From Capitulum mitella (lineage: Eukaryota > Arthropoda > Thecostraca > Pollicipedomorpha > Pollicipedidae), in contig CP099847.1 in the NCBI GenBank assembly GCA_030062745.1, forward strand, positions 27,390,923-27,454,922: a DNA stretch of 64,000 nt, in the 5' to 3' direction. The position numbers and the translations under genes were made by a program. This document shows, one piece after another, positions 35,501 through 47,878 of this stretch. The notes under the pieces were generated by a model. The model made no database searches. It was given only the letters and a program-made list of their open reading frames with translations, and was not told the origin of the DNA. The first letter of the stretch is position 1. Each line of letters starts with the position of its first letter.

Positions 35501-37150
35501 CGACCAAAACGGTACGGAATCTGCCCGAGCGGGCTTTCACTGCGCCGACCGGGCGGCGGCGGCCGCTGCCGGCCGGCCGGCCGTCTCCGAGCCGGGTCCG
35601 GGCGGCCGCAGCACCGCCCCGGGCGGAAAGGGCCCGGCCGGCTAACTGGGTGACCTTGCGCCGGCGCCGCGTAACCAGGTCAGGGTGGGCCGTGGGGGTC
35701 GGCGGCGGTACAGGCGCGCCGACCGCCGGCCGCCAGGGTCGAATCCTTCATGGCGGCGGAGGTTCCTGCTGCCGCCGGCGCTGCGGAAGCTCGGGTCGGG
35801 GCCGGCGGGGGCGACGGTCCTCGGCGCCCTCCGGACAGCTGCCGAGCGCCGCCGAGGGTCGCCGCGCCGAACCGGTCCAGCCGCCGAGCCCGCATGACGG
35901 CGCGGGCCGGCCCGCTAAACCGCGCCGTCACGCGGAGTCGTGCCTTTGGAGCCGGAGCGCCGAGTTTGTGTTTTCGGTATCGGTTTGTTCCTGTTTCGAT
36001 TTGCCTGGCAGTGTACGGATAACTCACGTCGTTAACCGTATCGTTTATCCTCGTCATAGCCTCCGCTGGCGAGTAGTTAGATGACGTCGTGCTTTGCCGC
36101 CGCAATTTTTACGCTGCAAGGACTGTGCCACTCACCTTTGAAGATCGCTTCCGCATTCCCGGCTATGCTAGGGTTGGCTGGTTTCTGGCGCATTACCTCC
36201 TCTCACTTTCTTACACACACGGTGCTCACGCTGAATGCACAGTTTGCATTCCTGAGCCTCTGCCCGGCAAAGCTGATTACCATCAGCTGATCGTGCCAAG
36301 TCCTGGCCAGCTGCCATAGTAACCGTACGTGATTTAGGCGAGGCTGAAGACGGTAACTCAGGATCAAGCGAGTGGTCGCCGACTTTCGTCGACGCCGAAT
36401 TTCGTCAACTCCTCTTTACGGGAGCCTCTCGCCAAGGCCGCCCTCAAGGGTTGTAAAGCGACAACAAAGGGGCGTCGCAGGTCCGACCGCGGCAGGCAGG
36501 TCCGGTCGGGCCGCCGGTACCTGCCCAGGGCGCGGATCGCCCCACACCTCTGGCCGGTTCTCTGACGCCGTCCGTGGGCCGGGCGGGCCGGGCGCGCGCT
36601 GCTGCTGATGCAACGCTAGAAAGCGTGGATTCAATGCCATCGCGCCATCACGACAGGGAGCCCAGCACGGGAGGGTCGCGGCGCTTCATGGCGGCAATCA
36701 GCGCAATCTGCAGCCGAATCCAACGTCCTTTCTCACTCATCAGAGGCTCCAGCCGGTTGTGATGCACGGAATCTGAGACCTGGCCTCGGACCGGCTTACC
36801 GCTTACTCTGGCATGCCGGTTGCACGCCGAGTTGGACGCCATGGGCGTGGCGGGTCGTGAGATAGCCATTCCGCGCCGGTCACTAGATCAACTGTGTGAC
36901 GCTAACAGTCACCTGCGCGCCGTATGTGGGCAGTCGACCTTGCCTGGAACAAAGTCTGGCATTGAGTGCTCGCGATTAGCGTTTTTGTTCACGACTAGAG
37001 TTCGAACTGGCCTCCCCCGCAATCATTGCTGGTTTCCTATGCGGAACGTCTCGGGACAGAGGCTACCTACAAATCGGGTAATCAGCGCTCTCCCTGTTGC
37101 CTTGTTGTTGTACTCTGTGACTGCCTGGCTGACTGACTGGCTGGTTGGAT
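32600..37150. other. CpG-rich intronic blocks
   Basis: Extremely GC- and CpG-rich blocks (about 32.6-32.9, 33.25-33.5, 34.0-34.25, 34.65-35.95 and 36.4-36.6 kb) alternate with normal sequence. Many long open frames arise in all six frames, as expected from scarcity of AT-rich stop codons. None shows a motif, so I call no gene. Confidence 0.45.
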
Positions 37151-37179
37151 GACTGGCCTCACCATGTCGGTCGCGTTGG

Positions 37180-37560
37180 ACCGGCGATGTCTGCTGTCCC
37201 GCGACCGCCGCCGCCGGTGTTCTCCGCCCGTTCTGTCCCGGCACTGTCCCGGAGCTGTCTCTGTTGGGTCTGGCCCGGGCCTGCCTCTGCTCGGTGAGTC
37301 CCGGGACAGCTACCGGGTTCTCGTTCGGTTCCGGAATTGTCTCTGCCGGGTCTGGCCCGGCCCTGTCTCCGCTCGGTCAGTCCCGGGCCGCCGCTAGTGA
37401 CCTCTGCTCGGTGTGTCCCGGAACTGTCTGGCGGGCCAGTGCCGGGCCTGCCTCCGCTCGGTCGTCCCGGGCCGCCGCTAGTGACCTCTGCTCGGTGCGT
37501 CCGCGGACCGTCGCCGGGTGCCGCTGCTCGGTCCGTCTGGTCGGCAGGTGCCGGCGGCCG
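37180..37560. repeat. 84-bp-period GC-rich minisatellite
   Basis: A 33-bp block beginning TCCCGGGCCGCCGCTAGTGA is repeated exactly at 37381-37413 and 37465-37497, a period of 84 bp. Diverged related copies (GGTCTGGCCCGG, CTGCTCGGT) lie on both sides. The period is a multiple of three, so the overlapping frames look repetitive without being genes. Confidence 0.75.
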
Positions 37561-40500
37561 ACACACCTGCCCCCGAGCTCCGGGCCAGCCGGGGCCGGCT
37601 CGCCGCCAGACCGGCCTGTCGGGAGCCGCGGCACTGTCAGGTTCCGCGCGGGCGACCAGCGTCGGGTAACAGGACGCCCGGCATTGGCTGGAAGTCATGT
37701 GTGAAGAGCGCGCCTCGGCGGCTCTTTGTTCCCGGCAGGTTGCCGTTTTTGATTGGTGCCCTCCGCCCTGTTGAAATGAGCGCGTTCGTAGGCAGAACAT
37801 TCACCTGGATCACGGGGCCAATGAATTATTCCGACGCAGACACAGAGTCGCGAATGATTTCTTGCCCTTCGTTTGTCAGTAGGTCGTGACTGCGGCTTGT
37901 TGAGTCGATCCACGTCGCGTCGCCGGCCGTCCATCACCTCAAGCTTGAAATCTGCCGCAACGGCTTCGGCGAAAACCTCCGCCCCTCTCCGAAACCCGCC
38001 GGTGCCGATTTTCCCGCGGAGTACGTTTTCCAGGAGCGCGGGGGCAGCGCTGGAAAGGCCCGCACCGTGCCGCGCACTGCCCTGGCGGGCCGGCCCGGGC
38101 CGGAGCGCGCGCTCGTGGCCTTGGCGACTCTGACCGCACGAGCTGCGTCTGCCGCCGCTGTCGCTCGCGGGGGCGGCGGCGCCTCGGCGTCGCGGCGCAG
38201 TTACGTTTCCCCCCCCCCCCCCCGCCATCGCCGCGGCGAGAAGGTCCGGTGCTCGGCCGGCCGCCGCACGGGTAAACAAGCCAGGCCGCCGCCCACTGGC
38301 GCCGTTTTTGTGGCGCGCCTGCCGGACCCGCCGCGCCGCCGATCTGAGCCGCTGAGCGGACCGGTGCGGGACCGCGCAGAGGGCGCGGCCGCCGCGACCG
38401 CGCGGTCCCTGGCGCGGGGCGCGAACTGGTCCCCAGACGGCTGCCGCGGGGCGCTGGACGTCCGCGCGGCGCGGAGCCGGCCGCCGGCGAAAGTCCGCGC
38501 GACAGAGCGGCGACTGGCCGACCCGGCCGGCGGCCGGCCGGCACCGTTACCGTTACGCCGCGCCGAGCCCGCGGCCGGCCGCGGCCGGCGCAGGGGCTGC
38601 GGCGAGACGCCGGGTCGTCTCCGAGCGTGCAGTCGTCTCCCGCCTGCCGCGGAGCGGTCCGCGCGACGGTCGCCCCAGGCGGCCGCGCGGCGAGACTCTC
38701 ACGCCTGCAGGGCCGCCCGAGCGGCGCCGCCGCCGCGCCGGAAGGAAAGCGGCGCGACCTGACGGCCTACGGCCCGCCGGACGAGCCTGGACGCCCGGCG
38801 GCCGCGCCGGCGGCGGTCCGCCTCCGGACCGCCAGCGAACCTGCGAGCCTCCCGGCCGCCGGCGGCGCGTCGTCGGCCCGGCGACCCCCGGCGCGTCGCC
38901 GCCGCCGGCCCGTCGGTGTCCGGCCGGCGGCCGCCGCGAGACGGCCGATCGATGGGCGCCGACCTGCGGCGGCCGCGGCTGATTATTGAGCGCGCCGCCT
39001 GCATGTCGGCGTGCAAACGCGCCGACACGCGAGCGGCCGGCCAGCGCCGCCGGCCCGGCCGGCGCCGTGGGAACTGCAGCCGCACAAAGCCTGGTGCCGC
39101 GCCGGCGGAGCTGAGCCGTTTACGGCGGGGAGACGATCCGCCGCGGGCGTCTCCTGAAACGGATCTTTAGCGCTGTGGGAGCATGGCGGGCGGGAAACTG
39201 AGTGGGGGAGGTGCGGAAGTCCGCGTTTGGAAACCGACTTTTCAGCCAGAACGCCGAAGGACGCGCAATAGGAAATAGCGTGACCGCGACCGGCGGGCTA
39301 CTTGATGCTTATCGGGCTACAGAATGGGACCACTGCCGGGATGATTGCGCACGATACTGGAACTCAGCCGCACTTGCCATGGCGCTGTCATTTCCGGCCT
39401 TCATGTCGTTGACACGAAACAGTTCGGCCGGCCGCGCGATCGGGCCGGAAGTGCCGGCCTCATGCGGGCGCTGGGAGCCGCCTCCTCTCGCCGACCGCCG
39501 GCCGGACGTCGCCGCCGCCTCTCGTCGGAGGCGGCGGCGCGTTGCACGGCGACGGCGCGGCGCGTCGGCCGCGGGCGCCGCGCGCCGGCGGTGAAAGCAG
39601 GGCCGCGATTAAAAGAGCGGCCACGGCGCATCTGTCGGACGCGCGCCCGGCAGCCGGCGGCCTCTCTCCCGACGGCGACTCGCCCCGGGGCGTGCCGCGA
39701 GACGGCGACTCGACCCGTCGGCGACTCGGCTCCGGGTCAAACCCGACGTGTCCGGCTCGTGTGTCGAGCTGTGGCGGCGCTCCGTGGACCGCGCGCGGCG
39801 GTGCCGCAGCTGGCGAGTGCCCTGAGGGGCGAGGCGGGTACCCAGACGAGGCTGACAGCCGCAGCCCGCCTGCTGCTGCCGCGGGGTCGTCGCTGGGAGC
39901 CGGCGTCGTTTCGCGGCGTCCAGGACGACGTTCGCGTATCAGATATTGTCCTGGAGGTGTCGCTGGTGGGCGTTGACCCGGTACTCAAGCTCTCAGGTAA
40001 TCAAACTCCTTCAATCCCAGTGAAACCTCGCCTGGATCGACGGGGCAGTCAAGCATGGGATATTTGGTACGTTGAAACGGCATCAACGTTACCTTAACCG
40101 CGGCCGCCATAAAGCCGGCGGAACAGTTTGAAAAGTGGCAGTAAGGAAGCTGTGGTTCGTAAGCGCATTTAAAACCCAGGAAACCTCGGAAACCGTCGTG
40201 CCATGTGGTGGCTTTTTTGCCCTGGACCACTGCAATGACCTTTTGGCTAAGGATGATCCTTCAACCTTGACAACCGGTTGCATCACGCAGGTTATAAAAA
40301 TGCCACCTTACTCAGAAAAATCCACGCCTCATATTTCTACGCTACCCGTACCGAACACATCTGCCCTTGTTGAGGCTCCTTAATCGGATAGATACGCCGC
40401 GATCGCTTTGCTCCCGCGGGGATCAGGACACCTGTGGCGCGCCACAAGTGTTGGCACACCGGAGCTTTCGCGCGCTGCCGCGGCGGCCTTGATCGAAGAC

Positions 40501-40669
40501 GTGCGTCGAGCGGCGTCTGGCTGCAGCGCTGCTCTGAGGCCCCGGCCGGCGTCCGGCGGCGACCTCCAGCCGGCCGCCGGAGAAGCGGGTCAGCCCGGCC
40601 GGCCGGCGGCGCCGCTCCTCCCGGGCTCAGGGCGCGACGGGCGGCCGCGGAACGGACCGGCCGGCCGGC

Positions 40670-40738
40670 GGCGGACTGTCGGCGCCGGCCGCGGCGGACT
40701 GCCGGCGCCGGCCGCGGCGGACTGCCGGCGCCGGCCGC
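40670..40738. repeat. 23-bp tandem repeat, three units
   Basis: Three adjacent units of GGCGGACTGCCGGCGCCGGC plus CGC. The first differs at one base. It lies inside a CpG-rich block. Confidence 0.85.
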
Positions 40739-42219
40739 ACTCGAACGGGGACACGTCCGCCCGGCGCGGCGCCGCCGCCGCCCGGCCGGGCGGCGACCCT
40801 CGGTCCGGGGCGGTCCTCTGACGGTCTTCCGGCGGTCCCCGGCGGACCGCGCGTCCGCCGCGGGCGGCGCTCGCGGCGCGACCTTGCCGGCGCGCCGTTT
40901 TCGGCGAAGCGGCGGCTCTCGGCGCGGCCGGCTTTTTTATGTGAGCCGCCGTCCGAAGGCCGCCGCCCGGCCGGCCGCCGCCGTGAAGGTAAACATGTGC
41001 ACTTTCGACCGGCGACGGGCGCGGGCGGTCGGGCCGCCAGCAGCTGCGCCGCCTCCGCTGGGCGACAGTGCAGTGCGCGCGACGACTGCGGGCCGTAGCG
41101 CGCGCCGGTGTGGCTGTGCGTGCGCGGGCCTTGACGTGTGGCGGCTCGCGCGGGACAGTGCGTGTGCCGTTGCGGACGAGCGATGGGCGAGAGCCGTCCT
41201 CCCTGCATGGGGTCGGCCCCCTGCTGTGACGGCGACTGGTGCTCGCGGCCACATCCGAGAGGTACGAGTCTGCGTGTGCGCGCGGCGGCTCGCGCGGGCC
41301 CGGGCCGGGTGTGCTTGGCTGGCCTGGTGGCGTGAGGGAGACCGAGACTAAACTCACTGACAGCGTGGTTCTGTATCTGGGGCAGATCTGGGGACGAAGG
41401 GTGATTGAGGGAGAGGGGGTTGACGTGCAAACGGTAGACGGAGACCTGGGTGCGGGTGCCATGCCTGACGATCCCGGGGGTTGGGGTCTGGACCCCTCTC
41501 ATTATCAAGGGATTTCAACATAATGCCTCTCACAGTGGCTGGAAAGAAACGGTGCCGTATGCGGACCCCCTCCCCAATAATTTTCGAAAAGCTCCAGCCA
41601 TGGCTGGTGCAGCCAGCCGGAGAGACAGAGAGAGAAGGAGAGAAAGGATGTTAATGCTCTCCCCGACTCCTTACGGTGAGCTGGCTGCACCGGTCGCCAC
41701 GCTATATCTGGTTATGACGGTAGCGGTTAGCCTGTCTGCTCAGTCTTCAGCGGTATGGTCTCGAGATCCAGAAGCCGTCCACTGACGATTTAAACCGCCT
41801 GTCAGTGCGGATTGATGAATGTTGGGCATGTGAAGCCGGAATGACAAAGTGACTTGTTGACACGATTACATGTCTGCACGTTTTCGTCTGCATGCAGCGC
41901 ACGGTGTATGCACATTCCCGTGGCCTGGTCGTTTTAAACCCGTCTTTGCTAAAGCCGAAAGGTGACTCACCCTTCGGCTGCCGTGCAAAGTCCCGTTATC
42001 TTGGCGAACGTTTTGAGAAGATGCAGCCCAGGCCGCTGTTTATTTGGCATTGAGCACGCCGTTTAAGGTCCACAGCTGGTGTGTGCATGGCGGTGACTGA
42101 CAACGTCAGCGCTGTGGCGCGCGTGGCCAGACGGTGCTCAGTCGGCGCCGCCGTCCGAGCTGGCGGCGCGCGCTGGAGCCGTTACGCGGCACACTCATGC
42201 GTGAATTCCGGCCGAGACG

Positions 42220-42245
42220 CGGCGGCGGCGGCGGCGGCGGCGGCG
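42220..42245. repeat. (GGC)n trinucleotide tract
   Basis: A run of GGC/CGG units just upstream of the exon at 42313, in the proposed intron. It would encode poly-Ala or poly-Gly if read through, but is more likely outside the coding sequence because of the splice acceptor at 42312. Confidence 0.8.
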
Positions 42246-42312
42246 CCTTTGTCTGCCGCCAGCGGCCGGCGGCCGTTACTTCACCCGCTAACGCTGCCAC
42301 TTTCCCCGGCAG

Positions 42313-43043
42313 AGAAGCCAGAGCCGGCCGAGCACCACGAACCGGGCGACCTTCGCGCCGGTCCGGCCGCCGAGCCGGCTCGGCCGCCGCCGGCGCCGAG
42401 CCCCGACGAGGACGAGTACGAGCCGGCGCGCCGCTGGCCGGCGCCGCCCTGCCGCCGGCGCGACGAGCGGCGCCGCGTGCTGCGCCTCACCACCGAGAAG
42501 CTGGCCGCGCTCGAGGAGAACGAGCGCTGCCTGCGCTGGGAGAAGGACCTGCGCCAGCAGACGCTGCTGCAGAACATGGCCGCGCGGCTCGAGGCGGAGG
42601 CGCGGGCCGAGCGCGCCGCGCGGCAGGCGGGCCGGCCGCGCGGCGCGCGCGCCTACTCGCGCACGCTCGGCCGCACGTTCGGCGCGGCGCCGCCGTGCGG
42701 GCAGGAGCGGCGCCGGCGGCGGCGCGCCGACGACTGCCGCCTGCTGGAGGTGGACGTGCAGGAGATGTTCAGTGACATTTACCACCAGCCAGCGCCGGTG
42801 CCGATCGGGCCGCTCGACGAGGACGACGACGCGCCGGCCAAGCGCGCCGACGACGACGAGGCGCCCGCCAAGCGGCCGCGGCTCGGCGGCGCCGAGAACG
42901 CCGACCCGAACGCGCCGCCGGCGCCGGCGCCGCAGGAGCAGGTCCGGTTCGGCGAGGAGCCGCCCCTCGGCTGCGCGGCCGCCGCCGGTTTCGCCGACTT
43001 CCAGCACGTGTTCCACCACCTGGTGCCGTCTCTGGAGTCGTAG
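42313..43043 (+). CDS. Terminal exon of a probable nuclear regulator, possible SERTA-like motif
   Basis: The frame is open to TAG at 43041-43043 and encodes 242 full codons from 42315. A strong acceptor (CTAAC, pyrimidine run, CGGCAG) sets the start in phase 1, matching the donor at 26369; joined, the protein would have 262 residues. Features in order: an acidic/proline-rich N-terminal part; VLRLTTEKL and, 15 residues later, LRQQTLLQNMAARLEAEA, which resembles the L-x-K-L...L-x-x-x-x-L-x-x-N-x-x-x-x-x-E pattern of the SERTA motif (SERTAD/taranis family, E2F co-regulators) but with a longer spacer; a basic RRRRRR stretch; an acidic block; KRPRL, which may be a nuclear signal or cyclin-docking motif; and a hydrophobic tail FADFQHVFHHLVPSLES. 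An open frame continues upstream to 42081, but it looks intronic. The gene call is fairly firm; the family is tentative. Confidence 0.6.
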
Positions 43044-45554
43044 CGCCGGCCGCCGCCGCGCCGCCGGTACTGTGGGGCCCGCGGCGCCGCGGGCCCGCCG
43101 GGGGCGGGGCGGGGCGGCTGCCCCTCCGGCCAGCCCCTCACCGACCAGCCGCTGGCAGTTGTCCGTTGTTGTTGTTGTACATACCGTGTCTGTGTTCGAC
43201 GCATGGCAAAACCCAACCAAAAAAATACCTACTCGTGGAGCTGTGGCAAGGGTATCTTTTACAACGCTGTAGAGCTGAGCTTTAGTCCGCGTGTCCGCTG
43301 CGTCCGAGGAGTGGGCGCGACTGCGCCTGTGTCTGACGAAACCGCTGTACTCTGAGAGCTTGACGAGCAAACGGTGGACTCCGCTCGAACCGGCAGCCGC
43401 AATCGCAAACTCCTCCTCCCGCGCCTCCCGCGCCGCCAGATCGTCCGAACCCTCCCTGACCGCGTGACCGTCCTCCGGGGCAGCGACGTGGTGGCAGGGC
43501 CCGGTCACGTGACCTGTCCAAGGCCGGCGGACACACGGCCCTGCCGCCGCTGCTCAATGCGCGGAGAAAGCCGTCGGCGGCCATTCGCCGAGACCGTGGC
43601 CGGACGGTGGCGACTGCCCCCGGCCCGCCGCCTCGCGGCCGGCCGCGGCTGACCAGCCTTGGTCGGCCTCAGCACGGGAGGAAGCCTGCCGGCCGCGCGC
43701 GACCTTGTCGTTCCCGCGTTGCGACAAGGGCCGCGGAGGGTCGCGCCGGGCGGCGGGCGGCGCGCCGGCACCCGGCGGCCGGCGCGCTGACCCAGTTTGC
43801 CGCCGCCGCCGCCAGTTTGACGCCGGCCAGCCGATAGGCCCGGCGCCCGAGCGGCCGACCCGTGTCCCGCGTCCGGCCCGGCCCGTCCTCGCCCGGCGTC
43901 CTCCTCCCGGCCCCGTTCGTCCCGCGTCCCACATCCCACCGTCCCAACCGCCCGGCGCGTCCCGTGTCCCGTCACCCGTCCGTCCCGTGTCCCGTCACCC
44001 GATCCGTCCCGGGCGCCACGTCCCGCCGTCCCGTCCGGCAGCCCGGCCTCGGGTGCCGTGTCTGCGGGCGTGCGCGGACGCATGGCGAGTGGGAGGACGC
44101 CCCCCGTCCGAGGCTGGCACAGCGACAGTGCGTCTCTCGGCGGTGGTGCGCGCCGAGCCACGTGGTGAATCAGTCATCCGTTTGGGCATGTGGGCGGTCG
44201 GGCGGTGCATTACGCACGTGCGGTGTCACAAGGCGCACGTGCACAACAGGCATCTCGTCAGGCTCCGTATCTCGGAGCTCAGACCTGGATCGGCATGTCC
44301 AGAAACCTCCGTCTCAGTTTTAATGGTTTATATTCATTTAAATGATCGTTGGCTGGACTTGTCGCAACACGGCAATATTTAAAGGGATATCTGAATATAT
44401 TTACAAACAGTTGTCCAGGCATCAAAATGTATTTAAGCAAAAGCGCAATACTGCGGCGGTGTGAGCATTGTTGGACCATTTGTGGCATGTGGTGGCCCAC
44501 CGTGTTTGTCGATGCGCGGTGACGTCATTGGAGATCCGCTGGCGGCTTGTTTGACTGCTGTTTTGAATTCGTCCATGTCCGGACGTGAGCTCAGAGACGT
44601 TGCTCTTTCTTTCCGCTGTTCTCAGTTGTTTAGCACAGGGTGTCGTACAAAACGTGCAAATGCTGCAGACTTGTTTGCCAGCGTAAGCCGGGCGTTTGCC
44701 AATATATATTCCAAGACGATCCTGGGTGTGTATCGTGATGGAACGGAATGGCACCTGGGGCGAAGGCCGAAATGGGGTAAACAACCAAATGCAAGAAGCG
44801 TTTGGAGCTCAATAAGATGTACCGCCAACAGATGATAAACACAGCCAACGAAACCAACCTAAAGCCTATAGCCAACAGCCAACGAAGAAAGCCTATGGTT
44901 CTGGTGGTTCTTCGATGTTTGTAACCTTTTCGTCTTCTCTCTCCTTCAATGGTGCTTGCATAGAAAAAAAGAAAACTGCCCGAAAAAGCATTAGTTTTCC
45001 CTTTTGGTTTGAATCATGCAATAAACACATTTAAATGTTGCATCTTTCCGACACGGAAAAGAAAACAAATAGCGAAAATGGACTTGTGGAGTGAACGTGC
45101 GTAAACACGGAAGCCTTATCAGCACGGTAACGGACCAAGGTCGCCCTACCACCCCTGCTTCCCAGATGACCTCCCGTTTTTTGTAAGGATGTCGGAAGGG
45201 TTTGAGCGCGATCGCCAACAACATCTGATGGCAAAGGCTGGGACTCAGCCAACAAGGAATCGATCGAAACCGACAGTCGGAACAGATTACTGGATCGTCG
45301 GGGTATGATGCCGTGGAAAGCTGACGGGTTTTGAGTCGGATTTTGGCAGACGACGTCCAAATGCTCTTCGGGGAAACACCATGTCCAAGTTTTTTTTTTT
45401 ATTCTCTGGTGCCACGTACCGATTACGCAACGGCGTTGAAGAATAACCTTGCTGAGGACGAATGTGTGAAAAAGGATTTGTCTAAGTGAAGAGGTGTTCA
45501 GACAGCTGTGTATTCAACGAGAGCTGGGTGACCAGGCTTGATCAAACCATGCAG

Positions 45555-45700
45555 CACATGAGCCCAGAGACGTGTGGACAGCGACTTCCAGCACAGGAGA
45601 CAGACATGTGGAGAACGGAGGGCTCTCCAGTGCGGGGGACCAGAGACAGGCGGAGAGCAGAGGGTCTTCCAGTGGTGGAGACGAGAGCGGGGCGGTAGCC
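45555..45700. repeat. Minisatellite, about 42-45-bp units (locus 1)
   Basis: About three to four diverged units share GGAGACCAGAGACAGG, GGAGAGCAGAGGGTC and TTCCAGTG. The same unit family recurs at 51190-51545. The minus strand reads as a repeated LEDPLLS-type peptide, which explains the overlapping long frames. Confidence 0.7.
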
Positions 45701-46137
45701 ACCAAACAGATGCCGGTTCGCAAGGGCGTAGCCAGGATGCCGCCAAGGAGGCCACGAGTACAAAGCGAAACCTCTTCAAAATGGAAAACCCCTCGGATTT
45801 TGAGCTATTTATTTCCATATTATTTCCCAGTTTCGGATTTTCTTTTCTTTTCATTTTCGGTGCATAAAAAACGTTACCCCGGTTCTTAACCCCAAGGAAC
45901 GGGCCATGGACCCTTGGCCTCTCCTTGGCTGCGCCCCTGCCGGGTCGCCAGACGTAAATCCAAATCATTTGGGACATTTATGGGCCAAAGACTTCCCCGA
46001 AACGCAATAAAATCCAATGAAGGTCGACAAAATATATGGAGAAAGTAATAAAGGAAACAGAAGCCAAGGCGGTCCCCGATTGCCGAATGTAATTGTTCCC
46101 TCCAATCCATGCACTCCTTAGTAGATTTCCGGATTTT

Positions 46138-46190
46138 CTTCCTGTGGATCATAAGCCACAGACGGACAACTGCAAATGTTATAAACTAGT
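46138..46190 (+). repeat. Decayed relative of the 56.0-kb motif
   Basis: CCTGTGGATCATAAGCCACA followed by GACGGACAAC and AAATGTTA aligns with CCTGGGGATGGCTTGTGGCT, GAAACGTCGAG and AAATGTTA at 56017 onward. It probably derives from the same repeat family. Confidence 0.35.
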
Positions 46191-46377
46191 TTATTACATC
46201 CTCCTTCACCACCAAAAATGTGTACTAACTTATAACTGAACATTTGCCCTTTTTGCCCCGGGGGAAGTCCCCTGGCTGCAGCGTCCTTCTATAAATAATT
46301 ACCATCGCTAATAAAACAGACAGAGGAATAAAGAAGTCTCGAATCTCCGTACGAACGAATACTCTTAATTGCTACCC

Positions 46378-47878
46378 TTAATACTTGCGAGGGTGGCCGA
46401 TCAAATATAACGCGCTCGGGCGGGGGGGAGGGTCACCAATTTGCAGGGCAAATACGGCCCTAAATGGTTTCTCTTGTGTAGAAATTTTGCCTTTCTAAAG
46501 TGCGGCCCTCAAAACTAAATGAGGTCAAATGAGATCAAGATTCGGTGCGGCTCGCCAGACTTCCGCTTGTACGTACGGCGAAAATCGTTCATCACAACGT
46601 CAAAATGTATGAGATATTTTTGTAGGTAACACAGAAGTGCAATAGATAATATATAATTTGGTACGCTTGGGTCAGTACTTACGCTTGAATTAATGCTTCA
46701 GCCCAGTTTAAGCCATATCACTTTAATTTCATTAAATGCCATATGCCTTGTTTTGTGGTCTCCCAGGGTACACTCTGGCACTGGATTCCTATTTGGCACC
46801 CAAAAATACCTCACAGACCAAGTTTCCGCCATCAAGGCCACCCAAAGTCATCTGAGGTCAATCTGGGTCACTGAACTAAAGTGACCTCGAAAAGGTGATA
46901 GTCGCGAAAATGAGCTCCGCAGAGCAGACTACTGCCATACGACAGACATAATTTTACCGCTAAATCAAGTATTTATCACTGGTAAGTCAACCCTTCATTG
47001 CATCTTTCGGCTTCTTCAGGATATTACGCGGGCACCGAATGGAATGCTGGACCTGAGGCAAAACTATCGGATCCCTTTTCCTTTGATCACTATTTATCAC
47101 AACGCGTGCCATACCCGAGTAATATTGGGCACTGAATTCAAAAGCAACGTCATAAAACATCACAGAGGAAAATTTTGACAGAAAAAGGCGTACCAAGGTC
47201 AATGAAGTGTATCTCAGGACAGTGACCTAAAATAACCCAGAAAGAGATCAAAACCATGGGAATATGTGTTCCGTCATCTCCAGCCTTGTTGTGAAACATT
47301 TAAGCCTTGAACAAGGCAATGAGCAAGAAGCTGGCGGCGTTTCATTGGCTAACCTGTACAGGAAAGAAGTACGCGGAGCATATTTTTGGTTATCTCTCCG
47401 TCACCTGACCTGATATCGACTTTAAACTTGGTACAACGGTGGAAAATGAAGTAGCCTTTTACATATGTTCCGGTTTTTGGCTGAAATAATTACCATAAAA
47501 GCTATATGCCCAACAAATAGCTTCTGACTTTGGCCTCGAACTTACCTTGTAACCTGGCCTCAGTTCAACTAAGATATTTTTGCATTTTTAAGTTTGTTAT
47601 ATGTGCATCCATACGCGCTTCAAAGACCGCATTTAAAAATCTTTTCGTGGCAGCAATTTGGAAGTTTACTCAAAAAGGGCCATTTCTAAAAACCGTGATT
47701 TAACTGACCCGCACTAACTTAATGATTTTGAATGGCCTGACATTTGTTGAGACTTGACCTGTTATCCAATTTTGTACATCTGTGCCAAATTTGGTGCAGC
47801 TGCGTCGCACCGTCCGGAGCCTATTTTGAAAAATCCGGGGGGGGGGGCGAATTCGCTCCCCATCTGAGCGCATGTTAA
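46378..47878. mobile_element. TTAA-type element, 1.5 kb, first of three in tandem
   Basis: The left end is TTAATACTTGCGAGGGTGGC, then TATAACGCGCTCGGG and a G run. The right end, read on the minus strand, is TTAACATGCGCTCAGATGGGG and then the palindrome GCGAATTCGC beside an 11-nt G run (47837-47861). The first 500 bp match, in inverted orientation, the segment 55984-55430. No coding region is evident. Its right TTAA is shared with the next element. Confidence 0.55.

Larger units (their letters stand above)
37700..42312. other. CpG-rich intronic blocks, 3' part of the proposed intron
   Basis: This includes the most GC-rich DNA of the window (37.9-39.15, 39.4-39.95 and 40.45-41.3 kb), separated by ordinary stretches. 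All long frames here appear compositional. At its end, CTAAC followed by a pyrimidine-rich run and CGGCAG (ending 42312) forms a convincing branch point and 3' splice site for the exon at 42313. Confidence 0.45.
43044..46377. other. 3' flank and intergenic DNA
   Basis: It starts with GC-rich 3' flank (to about 44.1 kb). This includes a low-complexity CCCGTCCCGTGTCCC-type stretch around 43.86-44.03 kb. It then becomes AT-richer sequence without a recognisable gene. I found no clear polyadenylation signal near 43.1-43.4 kb. Confidence 0.4.

Noticed and set aside
33200-41520. Many 100-300-codon frames on both strands (for example 40434-41351 and 40627-41508)
   Set aside because: They overlap one another in opposite frames in extreme GC DNA where stop codons are rare; none has a motif, a start context or splice logic.
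42288-43508. 406-codon minus-strand frame opposite the 42.3-kb exon
   Set aside because: It is the antisense shadow of a GC-rich real exon. The plus strand has the splice acceptor, charged-region pattern and plausible domain order.
45498-45977. Minus-strand LEDPLLSACLW-type repeat protein
   Set aside because: The repetition follows the DNA minisatellite unit, which recurs at 51.2 kb with different frame content. No start or splice context.
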